Shown here: positions 43,263-51,637 of the stretch, piece after piece
Position numbering within the stretch: position 1 is the first letter of the stretch
Layout: each line of letters opens with the position of its first letter
DNA from: Castellaniella sp049651205
Lineage (GTDB): Bacteria > Pseudomonadota > Gammaproteobacteria > Burkholderiales > Burkholderiaceae_B
DNA: 64,000 bases
Assembly (NCBI RefSeq): GCF_049651205.1
Contig: NZ_JBASBR010000014.1
Span: forward strand, 16,184 to 80,183
Direction of reading: 5' to 3'
Translations under genes and position numbers: made by a program
Notes under the pieces: model-generated
Told to the model about the DNA's origin: nothing
The model's input: the letters and a program-made list of their open reading frames with translations, nothing else
The model's database searches: none

Positions 43263-44447
43263 TCAGTGAGAGGCGTCGGGAACGCCGGGTTCATTATGGT
43301 ACCCCGTAATGGTCAGGGAAAACCCCGCCATGCTGGGCATTTTACGCGGACGCGCCAGCAAGCGGGCCTTGCCCACACCCAGATCGCGCAAAATCTGCGC
43401 ACCGATGCCAAATGTGCGCAAACCATGACGCTCGCCATCAGGCACGGCCGGGGTGCTGGGGGCACCATCAGGGCTGCGCGCCCAGGCATCAAACTGGGCA
43501 AACAGAAGGTCGGCCTCGCCATGGCAGTTAAGCAGCACCAGTACACCACTGGGGGCGGCCGCAATGGTGCGCAGGGCTTCGGGGATCGTCCAGCTGTGGC
43601 TGGTGGCGCCCTCGCACAGCAGGTCAAGCACGCTGGTGGGCTCGTGCACACGCACCAGGGTGTCGTAATCGGCCTGGATCTCGCCATGCACCAGTGCCAG
43701 ATGGGGCGCATTGGATGCCCGATCGCGGTAGGCCACGGCCTTGAATTCACCCCAGGGGGTAGTCACGTTGCGCTCGACCAGGCGTTCGACCATGGTTTCG
43801 TGCTCGCTGCGATACTGGATAAGATCGGCAATGGTGCCGATCTTGAGCTGATGCGCCTGCGCAAACTGGATGAGATCGGGCAAACGCGCCATCGTGCCGT
43901 CGGGCTTGAGGATCTCGCAGATGACGGCCGCAGGGGTAAGCCCCGCCATGGCGGTGAGATCGCACCCGGCCTCGGTGTGGCCGGCGCGCACCAGCACGCC
44001 ACCGGGCACCGCGCGCACCGGGAAAATATGCCCCGGTTGCACGAGATCGGCCGGACGTGCATCGCGGGCCACCGCGGCCTGGATGGTGCGCGCGCGGTCG
44101 GCCGCGGAGATGCCTGTGGTGACGCCTTCGGCGGCCTCGATGGACACCATGAAATTGGTGCCGTAACGGGTGCCATTTTGGTTGGACATCACGGGCAGCT
44201 GCAGCTGCTCGCAGCGCTGCTGGGTAAGGGTGACACACACCAGGCCACGGGCGTGGGTGACCATGAAGTTGATGGCATCCGGGGTGACAAAATCGGCGGC
44301 CAGGACGAGGTCGCCCTCGTTTTCGCGGTCTTCTTCGTCTACCAGAATCACCATGTGCCCGGCGCGCAGCTCGGCCACGATCTCTTGCACGGGAGAAATT
44401 TCAAAAGGCGCGGCGGCGCTGGGCGCGCGCCCGGTATCGGTACTCAT
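43263..44447 (-). CDS. ribB: 3,4-dihydroxy-2-butanone 4-phosphate synthase with degenerate RibA-like domain (RibBX)
   Basis: 394 residues. The N-terminal RibB domain (about 15-220) has VDEEDRENEGDLVLAADFVTPDAINFM, RYGTNFMVSIEA, and HTEAGCDLTAMAGL, all needed for ribulose 5-phosphate conversion. The C-terminal part has the length and outline of GTP cyclohydrolase II, but the zinc cysteines and EGRG catalytic stretch are gone: where GCH II reads HSECLTGDVF, this reads HEPTSVLDLL. It therefore looks inactive as RibA, as described for RibBX proteins. A separate RibA would be expected elsewhere. Confidence 0.93.
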   Translation of the reverse strand: MSTDTGRAPSAAAPFEISPVQEIVAELRAGHMVILVDEEDRENEGDLVLAADFVTPDAINFMVTHARGLVCVTLTQQRCEQLQLPVMSNQNGTRYGTNFMVSIEAAEGVTTGISAADRARTIQAAVARDARPADLVQPGHIFPVRAVPGGVLVRAGHTEAGCDLTAMAGLTPAAVICEILKPDGTMARLPDLIQFAQAHQLKIGTIADLIQYRSEHETMVERLVERNVTTPWGEFKAVAYRDRASNAPHLALVHGEIQADYDTLVRVHEPTSVLDLLCEGATSHSWTIPEALRTIAAAPSGVLVLLNCHGEADLLFAQFDAWARSPDGAPSTPAVPDGERHGLRTFGIGAQILRDLGVGKARLLARPRKMPSMAGFSLTITGYHNEPGVPDASH

Positions 44448-44482
44448 GTCAACACTGTCCAGATAAAAGGTTGAGAATCATT

Positions 44483-45706
44483 TTAACGACTCCCCAGCAA
44501 GGCCTCGGCAAATTCGGCCGCCACAAAGGGTTGTAGGTCTTGCATGGCTTCGCCCACGCCGATCCAGTACACCGGCACCGGCCGCACGCCCTGGCTGCCG
44601 GCCGCCACTGCGGCCAGGGTACCCCCCTTGGCCGTGCCATCCAGTTTGGTGACAATCAGGCCTGTCAGACCCAGGGCCGCATCAAAGGCACGGATTTGCG
44701 CCAGGGCATTTTGGCCGGTATTGCCATCCACCACCAGCAGTACTTCGTGGGGTGCGCTGGGATCAGCCTTGCTGATCACCCGCTTGATCTTTTTCAGCTC
44801 TTCCATCAGATGCAGCTGCGTGGGCAGGCGCCCGGCCGTATCCACCAGCACCACATCAGCCGAGCGAGCACGCCCGGCATTGACGGCATCAAAGGCCACG
44901 GCGGCGGGGTCTCCGCCCTCTTGGGCGATCACGGTGACACCGTTGCGACTGCCCCAGGCCACCAATTGCTCGCGGGCGGCTGCACGGAAAGTATCGCCTG
45001 CAGCCAGCAGCACACTGGCCTTGCGGGCCTGCAAGGCATGGGCCAGCTTGCCAATCGACGTGGTTTTGCCCGCACCGTTGACACCGGCAATCATCACCAC
45101 CATCGGGGTGGCTTCGCCCACAACAAAGGGCTTTTCCAGCACTTTCAGGTGATTGGCCAAAATGTCCTTGAGGGCATCGCGCACTGCCTCGGGCTGATCC
45201 AGCCGCTGCTTGCGCACGCGTGTACGCAAGGCAGAAATCAAGGTCTCGGTGGCATCCACCCCGGCATCGGCCATGATGAGAGCGGTTTCCAGTTCTTCGA
45301 ACAGGGCTTCGTCTACCTTAACGCCCACAAACAGGCCACCCAAACTTTGGCCAGTGCGCGACAAACCATGGCGCAGACGCGACAACCAAGAACCGCCCCC
45401 GGCCTCGCCAGAGGCTTGCTTCTCATCCTGATCCAGGCGTGCCAAAGGATCCGCCTCCAGGTCCACCGACGACCACGGATCCGGCGGCTGGGCGGGCTCA
45501 TCCGCGGCAACCGCCGGGATTTCGATGGGAACCACGGGCACAACTTCGGGCAATGGCGGCTGGCCAGCGCTGGTTGCCAGGGTTTCGGGCGGCAACTCGG
45601 TGGGCGCCACCGGAGCGATTTCGGGGGTGTCTTGCGTGATATCCGCCACCGCATCGGCAACAGGCGCCTCGGGAGAAGATTTCTTGCGTTTAAAGAAACT
45701 GAACAT
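44483..45706 (-). CDS. ftsY: Signal recognition particle receptor FtsY
   Basis: 407 residues from the ATG at 45706. An acidic, Pro-rich A domain (about 1-100) precedes the NG domain. The GTPase motifs are GVNGAGKTTSIGKLAH, DTFRAAAREQLVAWG, VDTAGRLPTQ and TKLDGTAKGGT. It docks SRP-ribosome complexes at the inner membrane. Upstream open sequence to 45769 overlaps the divergent rsmD and is not conserved. It lies 35 bp before ribB on the same strand. Confidence 0.97.
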   Translation of the reverse strand: MFSFFKRKKSSPEAPVADAVADITQDTPEIAPVAPTELPPETLATSAGQPPLPEVVPVVPIEIPAVAADEPAQPPDPWSSVDLEADPLARLDQDEKQASGEAGGGSWLSRLRHGLSRTGQSLGGLFVGVKVDEALFEELETALIMADAGVDATETLISALRTRVRKQRLDQPEAVRDALKDILANHLKVLEKPFVVGEATPMVVMIAGVNGAGKTTSIGKLAHALQARKASVLLAAGDTFRAAAREQLVAWGSRNGVTVIAQEGGDPAAVAFDAVNAGRARSADVVLVDTAGRLPTQLHLMEELKKIKRVISKADPSAPHEVLLVVDGNTGQNALAQIRAFDAALGLTGLIVTKLDGTAKGGTLAAVAAGSQGVRPVPVYWIGVGEAMQDLQPFVAAEFAEALLGSR

Positions 45707-45767
45707 AGGCTTTAAACTGAGTAATTTGGCGGGTGCCCAACGCCGCACAGATTTTGACGGGCTGCGC

Positions 45768-46400
45768 ATGAAAAAACATCAGATCCGTATTGTAGGCGGT
45801 CAGTACCGCCGCACACCGATTTCCGTGGTTGACGGCGATCACCTGCGCCCCACGCCCGACCGCGTGCGTGAAACGCTGTTCAACTGGCTACAGCATTTCT
45901 GGGCCGGTGATTTTGCGTCGCGCCGCGTGCTTGATCTGTTTGCCGGCTCGGGCGCCCTGGGTTTCGAGGCCGCCTCGCGCGGGGTCGCGCTGGCTCAGCT
46001 GGTCGAGCGCGCGCCCGGCACATTGGCCGCGCTGCGTGCCGTACAGGCCCGCCTGCAAGCACCGGCCATCCACATCCATGCGGGCGACGCCGAGGCCTAT
46101 TTGCAATCGCTGCCCCAGGCCTCGTTTGATCTGGTGCTGCTGGATCCCCCGTTTGGCGGCCAGTGGATTCAACGCTTGCAACCACTGCTATCGCGTGCAC
46201 TGGTGCCCGGCGGCCTGCTGTATCTCGAGTCCGAGACCACCAACCTCTCCTGGCCTGATCCCTGGCCCCTGCTGCGCCAGGGCCGGGCCGGGCAAGTGCA
46301 TTACTCACTGCGACAATTTGCTGCAACGCAAAAAACTGGCAATAATGGCTTTTCGGCGCCCCTGCCGGACACCTCTCACTCCCTATCGGAGAGCGCATGA
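45768..46400 (+). CDS. rsmD: 16S rRNA (guanine(966)-N(2))-methyltransferase
   Basis: 210 residues from an ATG at 45768. KKHQIRIVGGQYRRTPISVVDGDHLRPTPDRVRETLFNWLQH opens it, VLDLFAGSGALGFEAASRG is the SAM motif, and FDLVLLDPPFGG holds the DPPF catalytic motif for exocyclic-amine methylation. It methylates G966 of 16S rRNA. The open frame extends upstream to 45525 but overlaps ftsY. It overlaps coaD by four bases (ATGA). Confidence 0.94.
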   Translation: MKKHQIRIVGGQYRRTPISVVDGDHLRPTPDRVRETLFNWLQHFWAGDFASRRVLDLFAGSGALGFEAASRGVALAQLVERAPGTLAALRAVQARLQAPAIHIHAGDAEAYLQSLPQASFDLVLLDPPFGGQWIQRLQPLLSRALVPGGLLYLESETTNLSWPDPWPLLRQGRAGQVHYSLRQFAATQKTGNNGFSAPLPDTSHSLSESA

Positions 46401-46909
46401 TTACTGCTGTCTACCCCGGAACCTTCGACCCCCTGACACGAGGTCACGAAGACCTCGTGCGCCGCGCAGCCGGCCTGTTCGACCAGGTAGTGGTGGGCGT
46501 AGCAGTCAGCCAAAACAAGAAGCCGTTTTTCTCTGTGCAAGAGCGCCTGGAAATCGCCGAAGAAGTGCTGGGACACTATCCCAATGTACGTGTGCGCAGC
46601 TTTGGTGGCTTGCTTAAGGATTTTGTACGCGAGCAAGAAGCCCGCGTGATTGTGCGTGGCCTGAGGGCGGTATCCGATTTCGAATACGAGTTTCAGATGG
46701 CCGGCATGAACCGCCACCTGCTGCCCGAAGTAGAAACCTTGTTCATGACACCCTCGGATCAATACCAGTTCATCTCCGGAACCATCGTGCGCGAGATCGC
46801 CATCCTGGGTGGGGACGTCAGCAAGTTTGTGTTTCCCTCGGTAGAGCGCTGGCTGCACACCAAAGCCAAGGCCCTGCGCGAGCAACGTGCCGCCAGCGGT
46901 GAAGCCTGA
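46397..46909 (+). CDS. coaD: Phosphopantetheine adenylyltransferase
   Basis: 170 residues. ITAVYPGTFDPLTRGHEDLVRRAAGLFD carries the nucleotidyltransferase TxxH-type motif (TRGH), and VIVRGLRAVSDFEYEFQMAGMNRHL and YQFISGTIVREIAILGGDVSKFV complete the CoaD pattern. It makes dephospho-CoA from phosphopantetheine and ATP. The start overlaps the rsmD stop (ATGA); the pair is frequently linked in bacteria. Confidence 0.97.
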   Translation: MITAVYPGTFDPLTRGHEDLVRRAAGLFDQVVVGVAVSQNKKPFFSVQERLEIAEEVLGHYPNVRVRSFGGLLKDFVREQEARVIVRGLRAVSDFEYEFQMAGMNRHLLPEVETLFMTPSDQYQFISGTIVREIAILGGDVSKFVFPSVERWLHTKAKALREQRAASGEA

Positions 46910-46918
46910 GCCTCTGTC

Positions 46919-47302
46919 TTACCGATCCGGCCAGGCCACAGTGCCGGCCTCGGGGTGCACTTTCAACAAGCGGCAGGGCTGGCCCAGGTAATCGGTAAAC
47001 CACGCGGCCGCCAGCTCGCCTTCATCGACGGCACGCACTGCCTGGCCCGACACCTTCGCAGTAGCCTCGACACTGGCATCGTCCTCGATCACATCCAGCG
47101 GGATATCCAGGCGCAGCATGCCCGGGGCACGCAACACCAGATAACCAAACCGCAGCTGCAGCTGCAACTGTGCCAAAGCCGGCGCCTGGCTGGCGTTCAG
47201 CCAGGCGTTCTGGGCATCCACCACCAGCCAGCGGCGGTCGTAGTTGGTGGCATCGGCCGCTGCGGGGGCGCCGGCAACGGGTTCGGTGTGGCTTGCATCC
47301 AT
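46919..47302 (-). CDS. Orphan MOSC N-terminal beta-barrel domain protein
   Basis: 127 residues resembling only the MOSC_N domain that usually precedes a MOSC (molybdenum cofactor sulfurase C-terminal) domain: YDRRWLVVDAQNAWLNASQAPALA, then LVLRAPGMLRLDIPLDV, and WFTDYLGQPCRLLKV. The protein stops where the MOSC domain should begin, 9 bp before the coaD stop of the opposite strand. No molybdenum-binding cysteine remains. It may be a trimmed gene or a stand-alone adaptor. It is cotranscribed with, and 26 bp after, the AsmA-family gene. Confidence 0.75.
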   Translation of the reverse strand: MDASHTEPVAGAPAAADATNYDRRWLVVDAQNAWLNASQAPALAQLQLQLRFGYLVLRAPGMLRLDIPLDVIEDDASVEATAKVSGQAVRAVDEGELAAAWFTDYLGQPCRLLKVHPEAGTVAWPDR

Positions 47303-47328
47303 GTGAAAATTCCTTGCGTCAGGGTTGA

Positions 47329-49914
47329 TCAGTTGCCCAGCAGGCCTTTCAGGGCCTTGCCAAGGCGCTCGACAGGGTCAGCCTGCGGCGCGGGTGTTTT
47401 ACTGCCGGCAGCATCGCTGGAATCGGATTTTGGCAGTGCCTGCTCGATGGGATCATTACCTTTGATCAGGCCCATCAGGCCGGATTTGACTGCCCGCTGA
47501 ATCGTCTGGTTGCGGATCACATCCCACTGCACGCTGTAGCGGGGCTTGTCCCAGGCCCCTTGAATCTGCACCGGAAACGTCACGCCGGCCAGGGCCCCCA
47601 GGGTGCCGGCCAGCGCCTTGGGCGGACGATTGGCCACCTGTGCCATCAACAGCACATCCAGTTGTTGCGCGGGTACATTCAGCGTGGCGGGTTTGCCCGC
47701 CGTCACCTTGAGCAGATCTGAATGAAGCGCCAGCTTGCTGATGGTACCCAGGCCGTTTTTAAAATCGACGCGGCCATCCAGTGCACTAAAGGGTGTGCTG
47801 CGGCGCGGATCAAACGGCGAGGACACCGCATCCAGCCGGCCCTTGACGATATTGCCTAGGGCAGCCGCCACCTCGGTAAGGGTTTGGGCCGCATCCACAC
47901 CCTGCACCGCGCCATCACGCACCTGCCAGGCCACCCGGCCATTCAGGGTGGCGGCGGCACGTTTGGGCGTCAGCCCCTGGGTGGTGAGATCGATTTGCGC
48001 AGCCCCTTTGCCAGACAGCAGGTTTTTGCGCAATGCGGCCTGCAGCAAGGGCGCCACGGCAACCTTATCCAGGTTCAGCTTAATGGCCAGTGATTGGTCG
48101 GCTGCCAGACGCAGCTGACCGGCCAGGGTGCCGTCGTACAAATGGGCCGACACTTTGGGCAGCGACAGCGCGTTATCCAGTATGCGCACCGGGGCTTCGA
48201 GCTGGGTGATCTGGAGATCATGGATACGCAAATCGCCAATTTGCACAGTGCCCTGGATGTCTTTGTCTTTAAGGAAAGAAAGATCCACCGGGGTTTCGGG
48301 GGCTGGCGCAGGGGCGGCAGCCGGTGCCGCCGGAGTATCCCCCTTACCTTTTTCCTGGTCGTCCGCGGGCGCCTTGGCGGCGTCTGTTGTGGCCACGGGC
48401 ACCGGCATCCAGCGGTTCAGATCCAGCTTATCCACCTTAAGCGAAAACTGTGTCTGGGGCTGCGCCAGCCGGGTGGTGGTGGACTTAAGCGCTGCCTGGC
48501 TGCCATCCAGCACCGCATTGAGTTCGATATCCAGGGCGTCGCGCACCAGATCCAGGTGCAGACTGCCAATCATGGGAAACTCGTTGACGGCCTCTTTGCT
48601 GGATTGATCACGCACGCTGACGTCGCCCTTGATGGCGGTAAACGCGCCTTTGCGCAGCATCGTGTTCCAGGACAGCGGCGAGGCCATCTTTACCTGCAAC
48701 AGCTGCTGGCCCTGGTTAAGAGCGCCATCCACGCTGACGCTGCGAAACTGCCACTCGTTGGCATTACCCGACAAGCCATCCAAGCCCAGCGACACCGCCA
48801 GGGTTTGGTTGCCTGTGGATTTAAGTGTGGCCGCGATGGGGTCGGCCTTGGCCGATTGCGGCGACACCGCCAGCGCCGGTGCATCCAGGGCAAGCTCCAG
48901 GTTGCGCCCCTGATCCTGCCCCGACGCGCGCAGTGCCATCTTGGCTACCTTGAGCTCCATATTGCGCTGATCCAGCCGCAGCTGATCGGCAGTCAGGCTG
49001 GCTTTGACATCCTGCACCGGGTGTGGCCCGATGACATTGCCATTGATGGAGAGTTCCAGATTATTGGCGGCAAACTGGCGCTGGTTGCCCTGGTAGGCTA
49101 ACGCCCCTTTAAGCACTGCATTGAGCTTGTCGAAGTTGCCCAGACGGCCGGTGACCTGAACATTGATCTTTTGTGCGCCGTACGCTTTTTGGGTGGGATC
49201 CAGCCGCAACAGGGCCTGTGCCTGCACCTGCGCGTTTTGCACGGGATCATCGCCCGCCATCTTGGCCTTCAGCGAGACATCAAAGGGCTGGTCGTAAGTG
49301 ACTCGCCCGGTATTGGCCTGGATATCCGAAAAAGTGGTGGCCAGGCCGGAGGCCTGATCCAGATAATGCAGCTGGCTGTCTTTGAGATCCAGCCCTGCAA
49401 TGTCGATATTGAGGTCGCGGCGCTCATCGGGCTTGGCCAACAGCGTTTGAACCCCGGCAGCCACCGGCACCAGGGCCGCCGGCGCAGTTGCCGCCACGGT
49501 GGCCAGGTTTGCGTTGGACTCGATCAGATCGGAAAAGTTGAATTGCCCCTCTTTATCGCGCACCACCCAGGCTTTCAGGCCTGACACGGCCACGTGATCC
49601 ACCACCAGCTGGCGCGACAGCAAAGGCCAGATGGCCACTGCAAAACGCGTGCTATCGATGGAGATGAAGGTATCTTTGGATTTGTGATTGGACAACGTGA
49701 CGTCGTCGACTGCCAAGCCAATGCGCGGAAACAGCGACAGGCTGATGTCTCCACCAATGGTCAGCGTGCGCCCGTACTGATCAAATACCAGTTGCTCAAG
49801 CCGGGATTTGTATTCGTTGGGGTTAAAGGTAAGCAAAAAGATGGCCAGCCCCACCACGGCGGCCAACAGCAAGGCCACCAGGCTGAACAAGATCCGCTTC
49901 AACCAGACATTCAT
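47329..49914 (-). CDS. AsmA-family outer-membrane assembly/lipid-transport protein
   Basis: 861 residues. An N-terminal transmembrane anchor (residues 8-30) is followed by AsmA domain sequence (YKSRLEQLVFDQYGRTLTIGGDISLSLFPRIGLAVDDVTLSN) and a long periplasmic repeat-rich body ending in an AsmA_2-like region (AATLNGRVAWQVRDGAVQGVDAA). A Pro/Ala linker lies near residue 530. AsmA-like proteins span the periplasm and are implicated in phospholipid transport to the outer membrane. Its exact paralogue type was not determined. Confidence 0.92.
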   Translation of the reverse strand: MNVWLKRILFSLVALLLAAVVGLAIFLLTFNPNEYKSRLEQLVFDQYGRTLTIGGDISLSLFPRIGLAVDDVTLSNHKSKDTFISIDSTRFAVAIWPLLSRQLVVDHVAVSGLKAWVVRDKEGQFNFSDLIESNANLATVAATAPAALVPVAAGVQTLLAKPDERRDLNIDIAGLDLKDSQLHYLDQASGLATTFSDIQANTGRVTYDQPFDVSLKAKMAGDDPVQNAQVQAQALLRLDPTQKAYGAQKINVQVTGRLGNFDKLNAVLKGALAYQGNQRQFAANNLELSINGNVIGPHPVQDVKASLTADQLRLDQRNMELKVAKMALRASGQDQGRNLELALDAPALAVSPQSAKADPIAATLKSTGNQTLAVSLGLDGLSGNANEWQFRSVSVDGALNQGQQLLQVKMASPLSWNTMLRKGAFTAIKGDVSVRDQSSKEAVNEFPMIGSLHLDLVRDALDIELNAVLDGSQAALKSTTTRLAQPQTQFSLKVDKLDLNRWMPVPVATTDAAKAPADDQEKGKGDTPAAPAAAPAPAPETPVDLSFLKDKDIQGTVQIGDLRIHDLQITQLEAPVRILDNALSLPKVSAHLYDGTLAGQLRLAADQSLAIKLNLDKVAVAPLLQAALRKNLLSGKGAAQIDLTTQGLTPKRAAATLNGRVAWQVRDGAVQGVDAAQTLTEVAAALGNIVKGRLDAVSSPFDPRRSTPFSALDGRVDFKNGLGTISKLALHSDLLKVTAGKPATLNVPAQQLDVLLMAQVANRPPKALAGTLGALAGVTFPVQIQGAWDKPRYSVQWDVIRNQTIQRAVKSGLMGLIKGNDPIEQALPKSDSSDAAGSKTPAPQADPVERLGKALKGLLGN

Positions 49915-50210
49915 AATAAATCCCGCATTTCAGACTGCGCACCGCCGCCACACGTGCGGACAAACATATGAGATGCTAACCCATACACGGGTCATGGCGG
50001 GCCACAACGGCATCTGTTTGGCCGCGTTTGTGTCGCAAAATATTGGCCAGGCTGATGGTGCCCTGCCACACTACGGTTCTGGCTAATAAGCAAATCATGC
50101 TGCGATGATGTAGCTAAACCCAATTAACCGGTACCATAAATCAATTAATTCATAACAATTATCCAAGGAGACGCCATGCCCCAAGCCCGTCGCATTGTCC
50201 GGAGGCTGCC
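49915..50210. promoter_or_regulatory. Divergent promoter region of the AsmA-family gene and the pnt operon
   Basis: 296 bp between divergent genes. The last 60 bp before the pnt genes are AT-rich (CATAAATCAATTAATTCAT) and likely hold the pnt promoter. A -35/-10 pair could not be chosen with confidence. A good AAGGAG box lies at 50165-50170, ahead of the short upstream ORF. Confidence 0.4.
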
Positions 50211-50220
50211 ATGCAGATAG
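50176..50220 (+). CDS. Short upstream ORF overlapping pntAA (possible leader peptide)
   Basis: ATG at 50176 with its own AAGGAG box encodes PQARRIVRRLPCR after the initiator, ending in a TAG at 50218-50220, ten bases past the pntAA start at 50211. The peptide is Arg-rich (five of fourteen). Translation through it could deliver ribosomes to, or restrain, the pntAA start, which has its own GGAGG. It may be fortuitous. Confidence 0.4.
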   Translation: MPQARRIVRRLPCR

Positions 50221-51329
50221 GTATTCCCCGCGAAACCCTGGCCGGCGAAACTCGGGTGGCCGCCACCCCTGATACCGTCAAGAAGCTGGTGGCGGCGGGC
50301 CATCAGGTACTGATCGAGCGCCAGGCCGGTTACGCCGCCCGCTATCGCGATGCCGACTACGAAGCTGCCGGCGCTACTTTGGGCGATGCGGCACAGGCCC
50401 TGGGCAGCGCGCTGGTACTGAAGGTGCGCCGCCCCACGCCAGCAGAGCTCTCGGCCATGTCCGCAGGCACGGTCTTGCTGGGTATGCTCGATCCCTTCGA
50501 CATCGATGGCCTGAAAACCCTGGCCGATGCGGGGCTGACCGCCTTTGCACTAGAGGCCGCGCCACGCACCACCCGGGCACAAAGCCTGGACGTGCTGTCT
50601 TCACAGGCTAACCTGGCGGGCTATAAGTCGGTGTTGCTGGCCACCCAATATTACGGGCGTATTTTTCCGATGATGATGACCGCTGCGGGCACGCTCAAGG
50701 CCGCGCGCGTGGTGGTGCTGGGCGCGGGCGTGGCGGGGCTCCAGGCCATCGCCACCGCACGCCGCCTGGGTGCGGTGGTCGAGGCCTCGGATGTACGTCC
50801 GGCCGCGCGCGAGCAGGTCGAGTCCCTGGGTGGCAAATTTATCGACGTACCCTACGAAACCGACGAAGAGCGCGAAATCGCCCAAGGCACCGGCGGCTAT
50901 GCCCGCCCCATGCCGGCCGCTTGGATGGCCCGCCAGGCCGAGCTGGTGGCCCAGCGTTGCAAGCAGGCTGACATCGTCATCACCACGGCGCTCATCCCGG
51001 GGCGCCCGGCACCGGTGCTGATCCAGCCCGAAACCGTCGAGGCCATGAAACCGGGTTCGGTGGTGGTGGATCTGGCCGTCGAGCGCGGCGGCAACTGCCC
51101 GCTGTCTGTGGCCGGCGAAGTCATCGACCACAACGGCGTGACATTGGTGGGGCTGACCAACCTGCCCGCCTTGCTGGCCACCGATGCCTCGGCCCTGTAT
51201 GCCCGCAACTTGCTGGATTTCCTGAAACTCATCATCAACGCCGAAGGCCAGCTTGCCTTGCCGGCTGATGACGACATTATCAAAGCCTGCCTGGTTTGCC
51301 AGGACGGCACGCTACTCCGGAGCGCCTAA
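50211..51329 (+). CDS. pntAA: NAD(P) transhydrogenase subunit alpha, part 1 (NAD-binding domain I)
   Basis: 372 residues. QIGIPRETLAGETRVAATPDTVKKLVAAGHQV opens it. Rossmann motif VVVLGAGVAGLQAIATARRLGA lies near residue 165, then the mobile-loop region (TALIPGRPAPVLIQ) near 265. It binds NAD(H) in the cytoplasm and exchanges hydride with NADP(H) at the PntB subunit, coupled to proton movement. The alpha chain is split in two genes, as in Rhodospirillum. The stop overlaps pntAB (TAATG). Confidence 0.96.
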   Translation: MQIGIPRETLAGETRVAATPDTVKKLVAAGHQVLIERQAGYAARYRDADYEAAGATLGDAAQALGSALVLKVRRPTPAELSAMSAGTVLLGMLDPFDIDGLKTLADAGLTAFALEAAPRTTRAQSLDVLSSQANLAGYKSVLLATQYYGRIFPMMMTAAGTLKAARVVVLGAGVAGLQAIATARRLGAVVEASDVRPAAREQVESLGGKFIDVPYETDEEREIAQGTGGYARPMPAAWMARQAELVAQRCKQADIVITTALIPGRPAPVLIQPETVEAMKPGSVVVDLAVERGGNCPLSVAGEVIDHNGVTLVGLTNLPALLATDASALYARNLLDFLKLIINAEGQLALPADDDIIKACLVCQDGTLLRSA

Positions 51330-51637
51330 TGGAAGCCGTCAACCCAACCCTCATGAACATCATCATTTTCGTGCTGGCGGTCTACGTCGGCTTTCACGTG
51401 GTCTGGAACGTCACACCGGCGCTACATACGCCGCTGATGGCCGTCACCAACGCCATCTCCGCCATTGTCATCGTGGGTGCCATGCTGGCCGCCGGCCTTA
51501 CCGATGGCGGCCTGGCACAAAGCATGGGTGTGCTGGCCGTGGCACTGGCTGCCGTCAACGTCTTCGGCGGCTTTCTGGTTACTCAGCGCATGCTCGAGAT
51601 GTTCAAGAAAAAAGAACGTAAAGGGGGTCAGGCATGA
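51329..51637 (+). CDS. pntAB: NAD(P) transhydrogenase subunit alpha, part 2 (membrane segment)
   Basis: 102 residues with three to four hydrophobic helices (IIIFVLAVYVGFHVVWNVTPALHTPLMAVTNAISAIVIVGA). It is the membrane part of the alpha chain, encoded as a separate gene. The open frame begins at 51296, but the ATG at 51329 overlaps the pntAA stop by one base and starts the conserved protein. The end overlaps pntB by four bases. Confidence 0.94.
   Translation: MEAVNPTLMNIIIFVLAVYVGFHVVWNVTPALHTPLMAVTNAISAIVIVGAMLAAGLTDGGLAQSMGVLAVALAAVNVFGGFLVTQRMLEMFKKKERKGGQA

Noticed and set aside
42669..44474. Open frame of about 600 codons antisense to ribH and ribB
   Set aside because: It runs opposite well-conserved riboflavin genes and is Gly/His-rich without recognisable domains.
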